From positions 186,001 through 250,000 of the forward strand of contig NZ_JAJTNP010000006.1 of assembly GCF_021311115.1 (NCBI RefSeq): 64,000 bases of DNA, in the 5' to 3' direction. Below the pieces are notes generated by a model. The model did no database searches, was not told the DNA's origin, and was given only the letters and a program-made list of their open reading frames with translations. The stretch is from Chryseobacterium gwangjuense. GTDB taxonomy: Bacteria; Bacteroidota; Bacteroidia; Flavobacteriales; Weeksellaceae. The position numbers and the translations under genes were made by a program. This document shows, one piece after another, positions 51,565 to 61,962 of this stretch; position 1 is the stretch's first letter, and each line of letters starts with the position of its first letter.

Positions 51565-53495
51565 TGATGAAGAAGTTTCTGAAGCTGGTCTTTCTGCTGT
51601 GTTTTGCTTTAGGCTTTGCTCAGGAAGATAATCCGTTAAGTGAAGATGTATTCGGACCGGAAAGAATCTTGTCTTATCATTCTGATATTAATGTTGATAC
51701 TCATTCTACGCTTAGTATTACTGAGAAAATCAAGGTGCATAGTCTTGGAGATAAAATTCAAAGAGGGATATTCCGTACGTTACCCTTGTCGAGAAATCTG
51801 AATAACAGAACTCAAAAGGTAAAGTATGATATCATTTCAATAAAAAAAAATGGAGAAGAAGAAAATTATCATGAAGAAATAGAAGACGGATTTCTTAAGA
51901 TTTATATCGGAAATAAAGATGTAATTCTTCAACCTGGAAATTATGAGTATGAAATTCAGTATAAAACAGAAAATCAAATCGGTTTTTTTGACAAATATGA
52001 TGAGCTATACTGGAACGTAAACGGAAATTACTGGGATTTTCCTGTTGATACAATTTCTGCTGTAGTACATCTTCCGGAAGGAGCCAACATTTTACAAAAT
52101 TCATGTTATACAGGTTTTGCAGGAAGTACGGAAAAAAACTGTTCTTCAAAAATACTTTCTGATCATTCCATTGAATGGAGTGCTTCTGGTTTTCAGGCTA
52201 ATGACGGTCTTACAATAGCAGTAGGTTTTCAAAAAGGAATCATGATTCCTCCTCCGCCTCCAAGTTTTCTAGAGAAATTCGGAATTGTAATTGGTGGCTT
52301 TCTGGTTTTGTTAGGATTATTGTATTACTATTTTTCAACATGGAGAAAATACGGGGTAGATCCTGAAAAACCTGTTGTGTATCCTCAGTTTAATTCGCCT
52401 AATGATCTTTCGCCGGCATCTTTAGGATATTTAAAAACAGAAACCTTTAAAAATAAATATGTAACGGCATCATTGGTGAATCTTGCTATTAAAGGCTATA
52501 TTCAGATTATTGAAAAAGAGGATTCAGGTATTTTAGGATTATTTAAATCAACATATTATACCATTAAAAAACTAAAACCAGCCGATGAAAACCTTCCCAA
52601 AGAAGAAAAAAAGCTGATGGATCATCTTTTGCCGAGTTCTCGTGACACAATTGATTTTGATGGTAAATATGATTCCAAAATAGAACAGGCAGTTGTAAAT
52701 TGTAAAGAAGCTTTAAAGTTTCAACATGATGCGTTTTTAAATGAAGGAAATAATGCAAAAAAACTGATCTTACCTTCTTTGTTGATTACTTTTGTGTATC
52801 TGATCGGCTTGTTTCTAAGCTACAGAATGTTCCCGGAATTTGAAAAAGTGATCATCGGAATATTTCTGTACGGGGCTTTGCTCATTGCTTTTTTTATTGC
52901 AGTCGTACTATTTAAATATTTTCCCGGTCTCTTTAAGATCTTTTTGGTATTTCCGGTTATTATTTTTGCATGTATAGGAATATTTATTCACAAGAGCAGT
53001 GATTTTACCATTGATAATAACTTTAATATCTGCTACATTTTTATTGTACTAGGATTCACTTCACTTGTAATCTATGAATTTTTAATAAAAAGACCTTCAG
53101 AAGAAAAATTAAAAATAAAATCTCTGATTGAAGGTTTTCAAATGTATATGGGAGCTGCAGAAAATGAACAGCTTAAATTTCATAATCCTCCGGAAATGAC
53201 TCCGCAGGTTTTTGAAAAATACCTTCCTTTTGCAATGGTTTTGGGAGTGGATGAAATTTGGGGGCAAAAATTTGATGCAATGCTTTCAAAAATGTCAACA
53301 GAATATCATAATAATTGGTATGTTGGTTCTACTTTAAACCGTTATGCTTTTGCAAGTACGCTTAATTCAAGTCTTACAAGCTCTATACAATCTTCATCAA
53401 CACAGCCTTCCAATAATTCCAGCAGTGGTTCTGGTTCCGGAGGTGGTGGTTTTTCCGGCGGCGGAGGTGGAGGTGGCGGAGGCGGCGGTTGGTAA
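51564..53495 (+). CDS. DUF2207 membrane protein with Gly-rich tail
   Basis: The 643-residue protein has a signal peptide (FLKLVFLLCFALGFAQ) and an extracytoplasmic DUF2207 beta domain (about 30-220, with RGIFRTLPLSR and ELYWNVNGNYWDFPVD). A transmembrane helix follows near 235-258. The cytoplasmic part has two more helices near 395-460 and a third near 475. It ends in a Ser/Gly-rich tail with an 11-Gly run before the final Trp, a known feature of the family. Function is unknown; partnership with LemA is inferred from the one-base overlap. A second ATG at 51567 is an equally possible start. Confidence 0.88.
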   Translation: MMKKFLKLVFLLCFALGFAQEDNPLSEDVFGPERILSYHSDINVDTHSTLSITEKIKVHSLGDKIQRGIFRTLPLSRNLNNRTQKVKYDIISIKKNGEEENYHEEIEDGFLKIYIGNKDVILQPGNYEYEIQYKTENQIGFFDKYDELYWNVNGNYWDFPVDTISAVVHLPEGANILQNSCYTGFAGSTEKNCSSKILSDHSIEWSASGFQANDGLTIAVGFQKGIMIPPPPPSFLEKFGIVIGGFLVLLGLLYYYFSTWRKYGVDPEKPVVYPQFNSPNDLSPASLGYLKTETFKNKYVTASLVNLAIKGYIQIIEKEDSGILGLFKSTYYTIKKLKPADENLPKEEKKLMDHLLPSSRDTIDFDGKYDSKIEQAVVNCKEALKFQHDAFLNEGNNAKKLILPSLLITFVYLIGLFLSYRMFPEFEKVIIGIFLYGALLIAFFIAVVLFKYFPGLFKIFLVFPVIIFACIGIFIHKSSDFTIDNNFNICYIFIVLGFTSLVIYEFLIKRPSEEKLKIKSLIEGFQMYMGAAENEQLKFHNPPEMTPQVFEKYLPFAMVLGVDEIWGQKFDAMLSKMSTEYHNNWYVGSTLNRYAFASTLNSSLTSSIQSSSTQPSNNSSSGSGSGGGGFSGGGGGGGGGGGW

Positions 53496-53518
53496 ACTGT
53501 TTCCTCCTCTAATAAAAA

Positions 53519-53550
53519 CAAAAGCGTTCAGGAATTCTGAACGCTTTTTA
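53519..53550. terminator. Bidirectional terminator between the DUF2207 gene and murA
   Basis: AAAGCGTTCAG and CTGAACGCTTT pair around a 5-base loop, with A- and T-runs on both sides. The two flanking genes are convergent. Confidence 0.85.
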
Positions 53551-53568
53551 TATTTAAATTGTAATCAA

Positions 53569-54876
53569 TTAAATTCTTTCAATATCGGCACCGATAGCTC
53601 TCAATCTGCCGTCGATGTTTTCATATCCTCTGTCAATTTGTTCGATATTATGAATAATAGATTTTCCTTCAGCAGAAAGCGCAGCAATAAGAAGTGCATT
53701 TCCGGCTCTGATGTCAGGAGAAACCATGGTTGTTCCTCTTAACGGAGCTTCCTGATTCAGACCAATTACTGTGGCTCTGTGCGGATCACATAAGATAATT
53801 TGTGCTCCCATATCGATTAATTTATCAACAAAGAATAATCTTGATTCAAACATTTTTTGATGTACCAAAATACTTCCTTTAGCCTGGGTTGCCACTACTA
53901 AAATAATAGAAAGCAAATCCGGAGTGAATCCTGGCCAAGGAGCATCAGAAATGGTAAGAATAGAACCGTCAATAAATTTTTGAATTTTATAATTTTCCTG
54001 TGAAGGAATATAAATATCATCACCGCTCTGTTCCAATTGGATTCCTAGTTTTCTGAAAGTATTAGGAATGACACCAAGCTGGTTCCAGTTTACATTTTTA
54101 ATGGTGATTTCAGACTTTGTCATAGCAGCAAGACCTATCCAAGATCCGATTTCTACCATGTCAGGAAGCATAGTATGTTCAGTTCCTCTAAGGTGAGTAA
54201 CTCCTTCAATGGTCAAAAGATTAGATCCGATTCCGGAAATATTAGCGCCCATTCTGTTTAGCATTTTACAAAGCTGTTGAAGATAAGGCTCACATGCGGC
54301 ATTATAAATTCTTGTCTTTCCTTTTGCTAAAGCAGCTGCCATTACAATATTGGCAGTTCCTGTTACAGAAGCTTCTTCCAGAAGGATGAATTTTCCGTTA
54401 AGTTCTTTCGCTTTTAGGGAATAAAAATATTCATCTTCATCATAATTGAATTCTGCTCCTAGTTCTACTAGTCCTTGGAAATGAGTGTCAAGCCTTCTTC
54501 TTCCGATTTTATCTCCACCCGGAGTTGGCATATACGCTTCTCCATATCTTGCAAGCATAGGTCCCATCAACATAATAGAACCTCTTAGTTTCGCACCGTC
54601 TTTTTTGAATTCTTCAGATTTAATATAATCGAAATTAACAGAATCAGCTTTAAACGTGTAATCTCCATGACCGTTTTTTACCACTTTTACACCAAAATCA
54701 GCTAAGATCTCGATCAATCGATTCACATCATGAATGTCCGGAATATTTTTTATTCTTACTTCTTCATCGGTCAACAAAACAGCACACAAAATTTGTAAAG
54801 CTTCGTTTTTTGCTCCTTGTGGAGTAATTTCTCCTTGCAGTCTTTTTCCTCCTCTTATTTGAAATGTTCCACTCAT
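53569..54876 (-). CDS. murA: UDP-N-acetylglucosamine 1-carboxyvinyltransferase MurA, Asp active-site variant
   Basis: MurA transfers enolpyruvate from PEP to UDP-GlcNAc, the first committed step of peptidoglycan synthesis. The 435-residue protein shows GGKRLQGEITPQGAKNEAL (in part: GEITPQGAKNEAL) with the conserved Lys-Asn pair, RGSIMLMGPMLARYG, and late DIRAGNALLIAAL. In the flexible loop, the Cys of E. coli MurA (Cys115, in PGGC) is Asp122 here (PGGDKIG). Such Asp enzymes are active but insensitive to fosfomycin in Mycobacterium and Chlamydia. The start overlaps the DUF4290 stop (TAATG). Confidence 0.95.
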   Translation of the reverse strand: MSGTFQIRGGKRLQGEITPQGAKNEALQILCAVLLTDEEVRIKNIPDIHDVNRLIEILADFGVKVVKNGHGDYTFKADSVNFDYIKSEEFKKDGAKLRGSIMLMGPMLARYGEAYMPTPGGDKIGRRRLDTHFQGLVELGAEFNYDEDEYFYSLKAKELNGKFILLEEASVTGTANIVMAAALAKGKTRIYNAACEPYLQQLCKMLNRMGANISGIGSNLLTIEGVTHLRGTEHTMLPDMVEIGSWIGLAAMTKSEITIKNVNWNQLGVIPNTFRKLGIQLEQSGDDIYIPSQENYKIQKFIDGSILTISDAPWPGFTPDLLSIILVVATQAKGSILVHQKMFESRLFFVDKLIDMGAQIILCDPHRATVIGLNQEAPLRGTTMVSPDIRAGNALLIAALSAEGKSIIHNIEQIDRGYENIDGRLRAIGADIERI

Positions 54877-55529
54877 TATTTTCTGTTCTTGTGATTGTTG
54901 TTATGTCTTCTCTTATTCGGCTGATTTTTATTATTGTTGTTGTTATTATTACCACCTTTATTGTTTCGGTTGTTTCCGGTGTAGTAAATTTTGCTTTTTT
55001 CCAACGTTTCTATTCCGGTAAGATCAAGCCTGTTTTCAGAAAGTTCCTTTAAATGACGGAAAATGACATCATCTGTTACATGCTCTTTATTGTAAACATT
55101 GTAAGACTTCTTCATATTATTCGCAATGACCTCTATAAGAGCTTCTTTTTCATCTCCTGGTTCCAGTTCAATGGCCTTTTCTATAAGTTGAAGTATGCTT
55201 TTTCCGTAAAATTTAAAATCTCCCTGTAGTTTTGGATATTCCATCCTTTTAGGCTTTTCAGCAAGTTGTTCTCTTGTAGGAAATGGATAAGGTGAATCAA
55301 CATCCAGATCATAATTAGCCAAAATAAAAAGATGGTCCCAAAGTTTATGCTTATAATTTTCTTCGTCACGAAGTTGTGGGTTTCTTTGCCCCATAAAATC
55401 GATAATCGCCATTGCCATTTCACTTCTTTCTTCCTTTGTAGAAAGCTCTTTGCAACGCTCAACCAATTGTTGTATTATTCTGCCGTATTCCGGTAAATGA
55501 AGCTGAGTTTTTTGGGTGTTATATTCCAT
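54876..55529 (-). CDS. DUF4290 protein with Asn-rich basic tail
   Basis: The 217-residue protein begins MEYNTQKTQLHLPEYGRIIQ. It has the DUF4290 core ERSEMAMAIIDFMGQRNP, YKHKLWDHLFILANYDLDVDSP (in part: HKLWDHLFILANYDLDVD) and IEVIANNMKKSYNVYNK. The last 35 residues are Asn, Lys and Arg only in long runs, so disordered and possibly nucleic-acid binding. The family is specific to Bacteroidota and has no known role. A TAATG overlap couples it to murA, so a link with cell-wall synthesis is plausible. The ATG at 55529 is chosen since a -7 box covers the upstream TTG. Confidence 0.88.
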   Translation of the reverse strand: MEYNTQKTQLHLPEYGRIIQQLVERCKELSTKEERSEMAMAIIDFMGQRNPQLRDEENYKHKLWDHLFILANYDLDVDSPYPFPTREQLAEKPKRMEYPKLQGDFKFYGKSILQLIEKAIELEPGDEKEALIEVIANNMKKSYNVYNKEHVTDDVIFRHLKELSENRLDLTGIETLEKSKIYYTGNNRNNKGGNNNNNNNKNQPNKRRHNNNHKNRK

Positions 55530-55535
55530 AGTTTG

Positions 55536-55543
55536 CAAATATA
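55536..55543 (-). promoter_or_regulatory. -7 box of the DUF4290-murA operon
   Basis: The minus strand reads TATATTTG, a full match, ending 6 bases before the ATG at 55529. The transcript would have almost no leader. Confidence 0.6.
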
Positions 55544-55617
55544 TGGATTAAAAGAAAAATCGTTTCGAAAAACTTAACTGTTTATAAATATTTAATAAAA
55601 AATACTTGAACTCTTTT

Positions 55618-56034
55618 TTACACTTCTATGAATTTCTTTTTCTGATGTGCATCAGGTAAAAAACATTTTTGAGAAGCCAATTTCATTCTGTTTCTAGAAA
55701 TAAGATCATAAATTCTATTCCCGAAAAAGGTTGGAAAAATCTTCCCCAGTAGACTTAATAACTTATAAAAACCACCTAAAATAGCTGTGATTTTTAGTAC
55801 TGCTTTAGATTTTATAAGATAATACTGCTGAGGTTTCCAAAGGTAAAGAGTATTGAATTGCTGGGTTTCAAGACCACGTTCTGTAAGAAACTTCTGTCCA
55901 AAATCCGATTGAAGGGAAGCAAACATGAATTCATCTTTTTTGTCTTTCTCCAAAATCCATTGAACCCAAAAATTGCAGACACCACATTCGCCGTCAAAAA
56001 ATACAATGTGTTTATCTCGTAGGTCTTCTCGCAT
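55618..56034 (-). CDS. DCC family thiol-disulfide oxidoreductase (DUF393, YuxK-like)
   Basis: The 138-residue protein has the defining motif FFDGECGVCNFWVQW near residues 13-27, with DxxCxxC. FMFASLQSDFGQKFL, TLYLWKPQQYYLIKSKAVL and a C-terminal RIYDLISRNRMKL follow. This is the DCC/DUF393 family with a thioredoxin-like motif and unknown substrate. It stands alone between the DUF4290 promoter and the katG upstream region. Confidence 0.88.
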   Translation of the reverse strand: MREDLRDKHIVFFDGECGVCNFWVQWILEKDKKDEFMFASLQSDFGQKFLTERGLETQQFNTLYLWKPQQYYLIKSKAVLKITAILGGFYKLLSLLGKIFPTFFGNRIYDLISRNRMKLASQKCFLPDAHQKKKFIEV

Positions 56035-56259
56035 GATTCAGCTTTGATATTTATGATTCTAAAAACAAATAAAGATAGTGAATTTTTAATTAATCATAAT
56101 AAATAGGCTAATGATTTCATTAATAGTAATTTGAATAATTCTAAATAGGTTTTTATCCATTTATTTTAAGATAAAATACTATGAAATTTTCCTAACTTAA
56201 TTGCAGGATAATGTAATTTGATTTCATGATGCTTTTAAAAATGCAATTCAAAATTATTT

Positions 56260-56296
56260 ATAGTTTTTAACTATTGTAAAAATATTTTTGATAGAT
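56260..56296 (+). promoter_or_regulatory. OxyR-like binding site upstream of katG
   Basis: ATAGTTTTTAACTAT (56260-56274) matches the OxyR half-operator ATAGnTnnnAnCTAT at every defined base. After 7 bases a second, weaker copy follows (56282-56296, ATAT..T...A..AGAT). The array ends at the -33 TTG of the katG promoter (56296-56298), the usual position for activation. The word AACTATTGTAA occurs again at 56311-56321, 42 bases later. The rest of 56035-56259 is AT-rich with no gene. Confidence 0.6.
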
Positions 56297-56326
56297 TGCA
56301 TTTATTTTAAAACTATTGTAAGTTTG
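56296..56326 (+). promoter_or_regulatory. Promoter of katG
   Basis: TTG (56296-56298) and TAAGTTTG (56319-56326) are 20 bases apart. The leader to the ATG at 56379 is about 45 bases. Confidence 0.7.
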
Positions 56327-56372
56327 CTCTGTCAATAAAGATAATTTAATCGTAATCAACATAAAAAATTAA

Positions 56373-58601
<2,229 letters not shown>

Positions 58602-58623
58602 TTATAATGACTATAATTTAAAT

Positions 58624-58656
58624 AAAAAACCATCCTTAAAAAAGGATGGTTTTTTG
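58624..58656. terminator. Bidirectional terminator of katG and tRNA-Gln
   Basis: AAAACCATCCTT and AAGGATGGTTTT pair with a short A loop and T-runs on both strands, one base from the tRNA 3' end. Confidence 0.85.
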
Positions 58657-58727
58657 TAGACCCACAGGGATTCGAACCCCGACTGACGGTACCAAAAACC
58701 GGAGTGCTACCGTTACACTATAGGTCT
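58657..58727 (-). tRNA. tRNA-Gln (anticodon TTG)
   Basis: The reverse complement folds as a 71-nt cloverleaf. The acceptor stem is AGACCTA/TGGGTCT, the D stem GTG/CAC, and the anticodon loop TTTTGGT gives anticodon TTG. The T arm is CGGGG-TTCGAAT-CCCTG and the discriminator is A. The outermost anticodon-stem pair is a C-T mismatch. CCA is not encoded. A TAATTTCG box (58749-58742, one mismatch) lies upstream. Confidence 0.92.
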
Positions 58728-58967
58728 GTAATTCTATACTGCGAAATTATAGAAATTATTTCAAAAATAAAAATGATAATTGAAGATTAGTGAATAAAAA
58801 GTAGTGATGAAATCCTTTATTTATTGATATTCAAAGAATTATTTTTAGGATAAAAATTTAGAATAAAAGAAGGTGATAGTTACCGAAAGTTTTTATTTTT
58901 TGAAAAATATTGGCAAATGATTTATTGTCAAATAGATTAGTAAATAATCAAGTAAAAATAAAAACCT

Positions 58968-58975
58968 TATCTTTG
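58968..58975 (+). promoter_or_regulatory. -7 box of der
   Basis: TATCTTTG is a full match to TAnnTTTG. The leader to the ATG at 59037 is about 55 bases, and the upstream in-frame start at 58983 would be only 7 bases from the box. The rest of 58750-58967 is AT-rich with no gene seen. Confidence 0.6.
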
Positions 58976-59036
58976 CAAAAAATTGGGCTCCAAAAGTTGG
59001 AGAAACCCATTAATAATCAAATTATTAAACATTTTT

Positions 59037-60347
59037 ATGTCGAATATTGTCGCAATCGTTGGGCGTCCCAACGTAGGAAAATCCACACTTTTTAATCGTT
59101 TACTGGAAAGAAGAGAAGCTATCGTAGATTCTACTGCCGGTGTTACCAGAGACCGTCATTACGGGAAATCTGACTGGAATGGGGTAGACTTTACTGTGAT
59201 TGATACTGGAGGTTATGATGTAAATAATGATGATGTTTTCCAGGGAGAAATTTCTAAGCAGGTTCAATTGGCAATTGATGAAGCTACATCTATCATTTTT
59301 ATGTTAAATGTGGAGGAAGGTCTTACTGATACGGATTTCGAAATCCACGAGATGTTAAGAAGATCAAACAAACCGACTTACATAGTTATCAATAAAGTAG
59401 ATTCTGCAAAAGAAGAAATTGATGCTACAGAATTTTACCAGTTAGGAATCGAAAAATATTATACTATTTCTTCTGCAACAGGTTCGGGAACAGGTGAGAT
59501 TTTAGATGATATTGTCAGAGATTTCCCGACTACAGATTATAAAGATCCTTTTGAAGGATTGCCAAAAATTACAATTGCAGGTCGCCCCAATGTAGGAAAG
59601 TCTACACTGACAAACGCTTTGCTTGATACTGAGAGAAATATCGTTACAGATGTTGCGGGAACGACAAGAGATAGTATTCAGACGCTTTATAATAAATTCG
59701 GGCACGAGTTTGTATTGGTAGATACTGCGGGAATGAGAAGAAAATCTAAAGTAAATGAAGATTTGGAATTCTATTCTGTAATGCGTTCTATCCGTTCTAT
59801 CGAATATTCTGATGTGGTGGTGATCATGGTAGATGCTACATTAGGATGGGAGTCTCAGGATATGAATATCTTCGGATTGGCTCAGAAAAACAGAAAAGGT
59901 ATCGTGATTTTGGTTAACAAATGGGATCTTGTTGAAGATAAGCAAACGAACACGATCAGAGATTTTGAAAAATCAATCAGAGATAAAATCGGTCAGTTCA
60001 GCGATATTCCAATTTTGTTTGTTTCGGCTTTAACAAAGCAGAGAATTTTAAAAGCAGTTGACATGGCGATGCAGGTGTATGAAGACCGTAAGAAAAAGAT
60101 CAAAACTTCAAAACTAAACGAAGTGATGCTTCCAATTTTCGAGGGAACTCCGCCACCAGCAAACAAAGGAAAATACATCAAAATCAAATATTGTGTACAG
60201 CTTCCAACGCCGTCACCACAATTTGTGTTCTTCTGTAACTTACCACAATACGTGAAAGAACCATACAAAAGATTTACTGAAAATCAGCTGAGAAAAGAAT
60301 TCGGATTTACCGGAGTTCCAATTGAAGTGTATTTCAGACAGAAATAA
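59037..60347 (+). CDS. der: Ribosome-assembly GTPase Der (EngA)
   Basis: Der acts in 50S subunit maturation. The 436-residue protein has two tandem GTPase domains. The first is near 1-165 with IVGRPNVGKSTLF, DTGGYD and NKVD. The second is near 175-350 with IAGRPNVGKSTLTN, DTAGMRRKS and NKWDLV. A C-terminal KH-like domain has FEGTPPPANKGKYIKIKY and ends EVYFRQK. The ATG at 59037 (MSNIVAIVGRP) is the family start; the upstream extension lies in the leader. Confidence 0.96.
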   Translation: MSNIVAIVGRPNVGKSTLFNRLLERREAIVDSTAGVTRDRHYGKSDWNGVDFTVIDTGGYDVNNDDVFQGEISKQVQLAIDEATSIIFMLNVEEGLTDTDFEIHEMLRRSNKPTYIVINKVDSAKEEIDATEFYQLGIEKYYTISSATGSGTGEILDDIVRDFPTTDYKDPFEGLPKITIAGRPNVGKSTLTNALLDTERNIVTDVAGTTRDSIQTLYNKFGHEFVLVDTAGMRRKSKVNEDLEFYSVMRSIRSIEYSDVVVIMVDATLGWESQDMNIFGLAQKNRKGIVILVNKWDLVEDKQTNTIRDFEKSIRDKIGQFSDIPILFVSALTKQRILKAVDMAMQVYEDRKKKIKTSKLNEVMLPIFEGTPPPANKGKYIKIKYCVQLPTPSPQFVFFCNLPQYVKEPYKRFTENQLRKEFGFTGVPIEVYFRQK

Positions 60348-60350
60348 ATA

Positions 60351-60385
60351 ATAAAACCCTTTTAGATTATTCTAAGAGGGTTTTT
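60351..60385 (+). terminator. Terminator of der
   Basis: AAACCCTTTTAGA and TCTAAGAGGGTTT pair with one G-T pair and are followed by Ts. Confidence 0.8.
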
Positions 60386-60422
60386 ATTCTTAATTAAATT
60401 TTATATAAAAGCTTTCAAAATA

Positions 60423-61076
60423 ATGAATACAGTTGTATTGTCAGAACAGTTTTCTTTAGTTAATACTTGGATCAATGAATTGAGAAATGTAGAAATCCAG
60501 CATGACCGAATGAGATTCCGCAGAAATATGGAAAGAATCGGGGAAATTGCGGCATTTGAAATCAGTAAAGGATTGGAACAAAAAGAAATTGAAATCCAGA
60601 CTCCTTTAGATACAATTAGAGTAAAGGAAATTGCTGTTCAGCCTGTTATTACAACGATTTTAAGAGCTGGAGTTCCATTGTTTGAAGGGATTTTAAATTA
60701 CTTTGATAAAGCTGATTGCGGATTCGTAGCTGCTTACAGAAAACATGATGCCAATGATTATTTTTCCATCAAACAGGATTATTTAACTTGTCCGAATATT
60801 GAAGGAAGGCCATTAATCGTTGGAGATCCGATGTTGGCCACCGGAGCCTCTTTAATCGAAGCTATCAAAGATTTATTAACTAATGGAAATCCGAGTCAGC
60901 TTCACGTTGTTGCAGCTATTGCTTCAAGGCAAGGTGTTGAAACCATAGAAAAAGCATATCCCAACGCAAAAATATGGGTGGGTACAATTGATGAAAATTT
61001 AACATCAAAAGGTTACATCACACCTGGATTGGGAGATGCAGGAGATTTGAGCTATGGAGAAAAACTTCAGAGATAA
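60423..61076 (+). CDS. upp: Uracil phosphoribosyltransferase
   Basis: Upp makes UMP from uracil and PRPP in pyrimidine salvage. The 217-residue protein has RFRRNMERIGEIAAFEIS, PVITTILRAGVPLFEGI, GFVAAYRKHD and the PRPP-binding IVGDPMLATGASLIEAI loop. IASRQGVETI and GLGDAGDLSYG close the uracil pocket. The start agrees with the family. It is convergent with the hydrolase gene, with one base between the stops. Confidence 0.95.
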   Translation: MNTVVLSEQFSLVNTWINELRNVEIQHDRMRFRRNMERIGEIAAFEISKGLEQKEIEIQTPLDTIRVKEIAVQPVITTILRAGVPLFEGILNYFDKADCGFVAAYRKHDANDYFSIKQDYLTCPNIEGRPLIVGDPMLATGASLIEAIKDLLTNGNPSQLHVVAAIASRQGVETIEKAYPNAKIWVGTIDENLTSKGYITPGLGDAGDLSYGEKLQR

Positions 61077-61077
61077 T

Positions 61078-61770
61078 TTAAGAGAGATTCCAAAAATCTT
61101 TCATTAAATTCAATAATAAATTTGGTCGTACTTTATCCATAGGATGCTTTGTGTCGGGAAGTACGGCCAATTTTGCGTTTGGAAGGCTTCTGTATACTTC
61201 TGTGCTTTCTTCAAGAGTGACCATATTATCCTGATCTCCAACCATAATCTGAACGGGAATATTGATGGTTGATAAATTATTTTTCAAAGGTGGGTTTTTA
61301 CCTAAGGAAACCATCATATCAGCAATCGCGGGAAGTAACTGTTTCCATTGTGTGCCGTGCTGTTTTTCCAGTAACCCTGCGTATTTTGGAATTTTTTCTG
61401 CAATCACATCAGGATTGAGCATTTTACTTTCTTTTATAGCTTGCTCTTCGTTCCAGTCAAATTTTGTTCCTAATGTAATGATGGAATTGATAGAGGAAGG
61501 GTTTTCCATAGCATAGCAAAGTGCAACATAGCCTCCCATGCTGTGTCCAAAAATAGAAACATCATTCAGTTTTTCTTTTTCAATAAATTCTTTTAATTCC
61601 TGAGTGTATGTTTCAATAGTAATTCCATTTTCAGGAAGCTGAACATATCCATGTCCTGAAAAAAGAGGTGTGTAAACGGTAAAATATTTTGAAAGTTCTT
61701 CTTTAAAAGACTCAAAAACTTCATGGTGACCTAAAGCTCCGTGCAATAAAATAAGATTTGGCATTATCAT
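61078..61770 (-). CDS. Alpha/beta hydrolase
   Basis: The 230-residue protein has the alpha/beta-hydrolase layout. LILLHGALGHHEVF holds the oxyanion loop. SIFGHSMGGYVAL is the nucleophile elbow with Ser. VGDQDNMV supplies the Asp and LPDTKHPMDK the His. No signal peptide is present. The substrate is unknown. Two ATG codons (61770 and 61764) are both possible starts. Confidence 0.87.
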   Translation of the reverse strand: MIMPNLILLHGALGHHEVFESFKEELSKYFTVYTPLFSGHGYVQLPENGITIETYTQELKEFIEKEKLNDVSIFGHSMGGYVALCYAMENPSSINSIITLGTKFDWNEEQAIKESKMLNPDVIAEKIPKYAGLLEKQHGTQWKQLLPAIADMMVSLGKNPPLKNNLSTINIPVQIMVGDQDNMVTLEESTEVYRSLPNAKLAVLPDTKHPMDKVRPNLLLNLMKDFWNLS

Positions 61771-61843
61771 TAGTTTGTCGGAAAATTAAGAAAAAGATTT
61801 CAATAAATTACTTGAAATTTTATGTTCGAAATTACCTGAAACG

Positions 61844-61884
61844 TCACTTCGAGTAGATTTTGAAAAAATAGTATCGAGAAGTAA
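61844..61884. repeat. Small imperfect hairpin repeat
   Basis: ACTTCGAGTA and TATCGAGAAGT arms flank TTTTGAAAAAA-type sequence. The layout resembles short palindromic intergenic repeats. It lies between the hydrolase and comF genes in a stretch (61771-61962) with no gene. Confidence 0.4.
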
Positions 61885-61962
61885 CTTCTAAATGAAAATA
61901 GGTTTAGCTCAAATCAACGAAATAATTTAAAACTCGAATCCCGCATCCCGAAACTCAAAACA

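Noticed and set aside
53344..53742. 132-codon plus-strand frame over the DUF2207 tail
   Set aside because: It is an out-of-frame shadow produced by the Gly-rich repeat codons and runs antisense into murA.
58910..59095. 61-codon plus-strand frame before der
   Set aside because: It spans the der promoter and leader and overlaps the der start in another frame, with no family resemblance.
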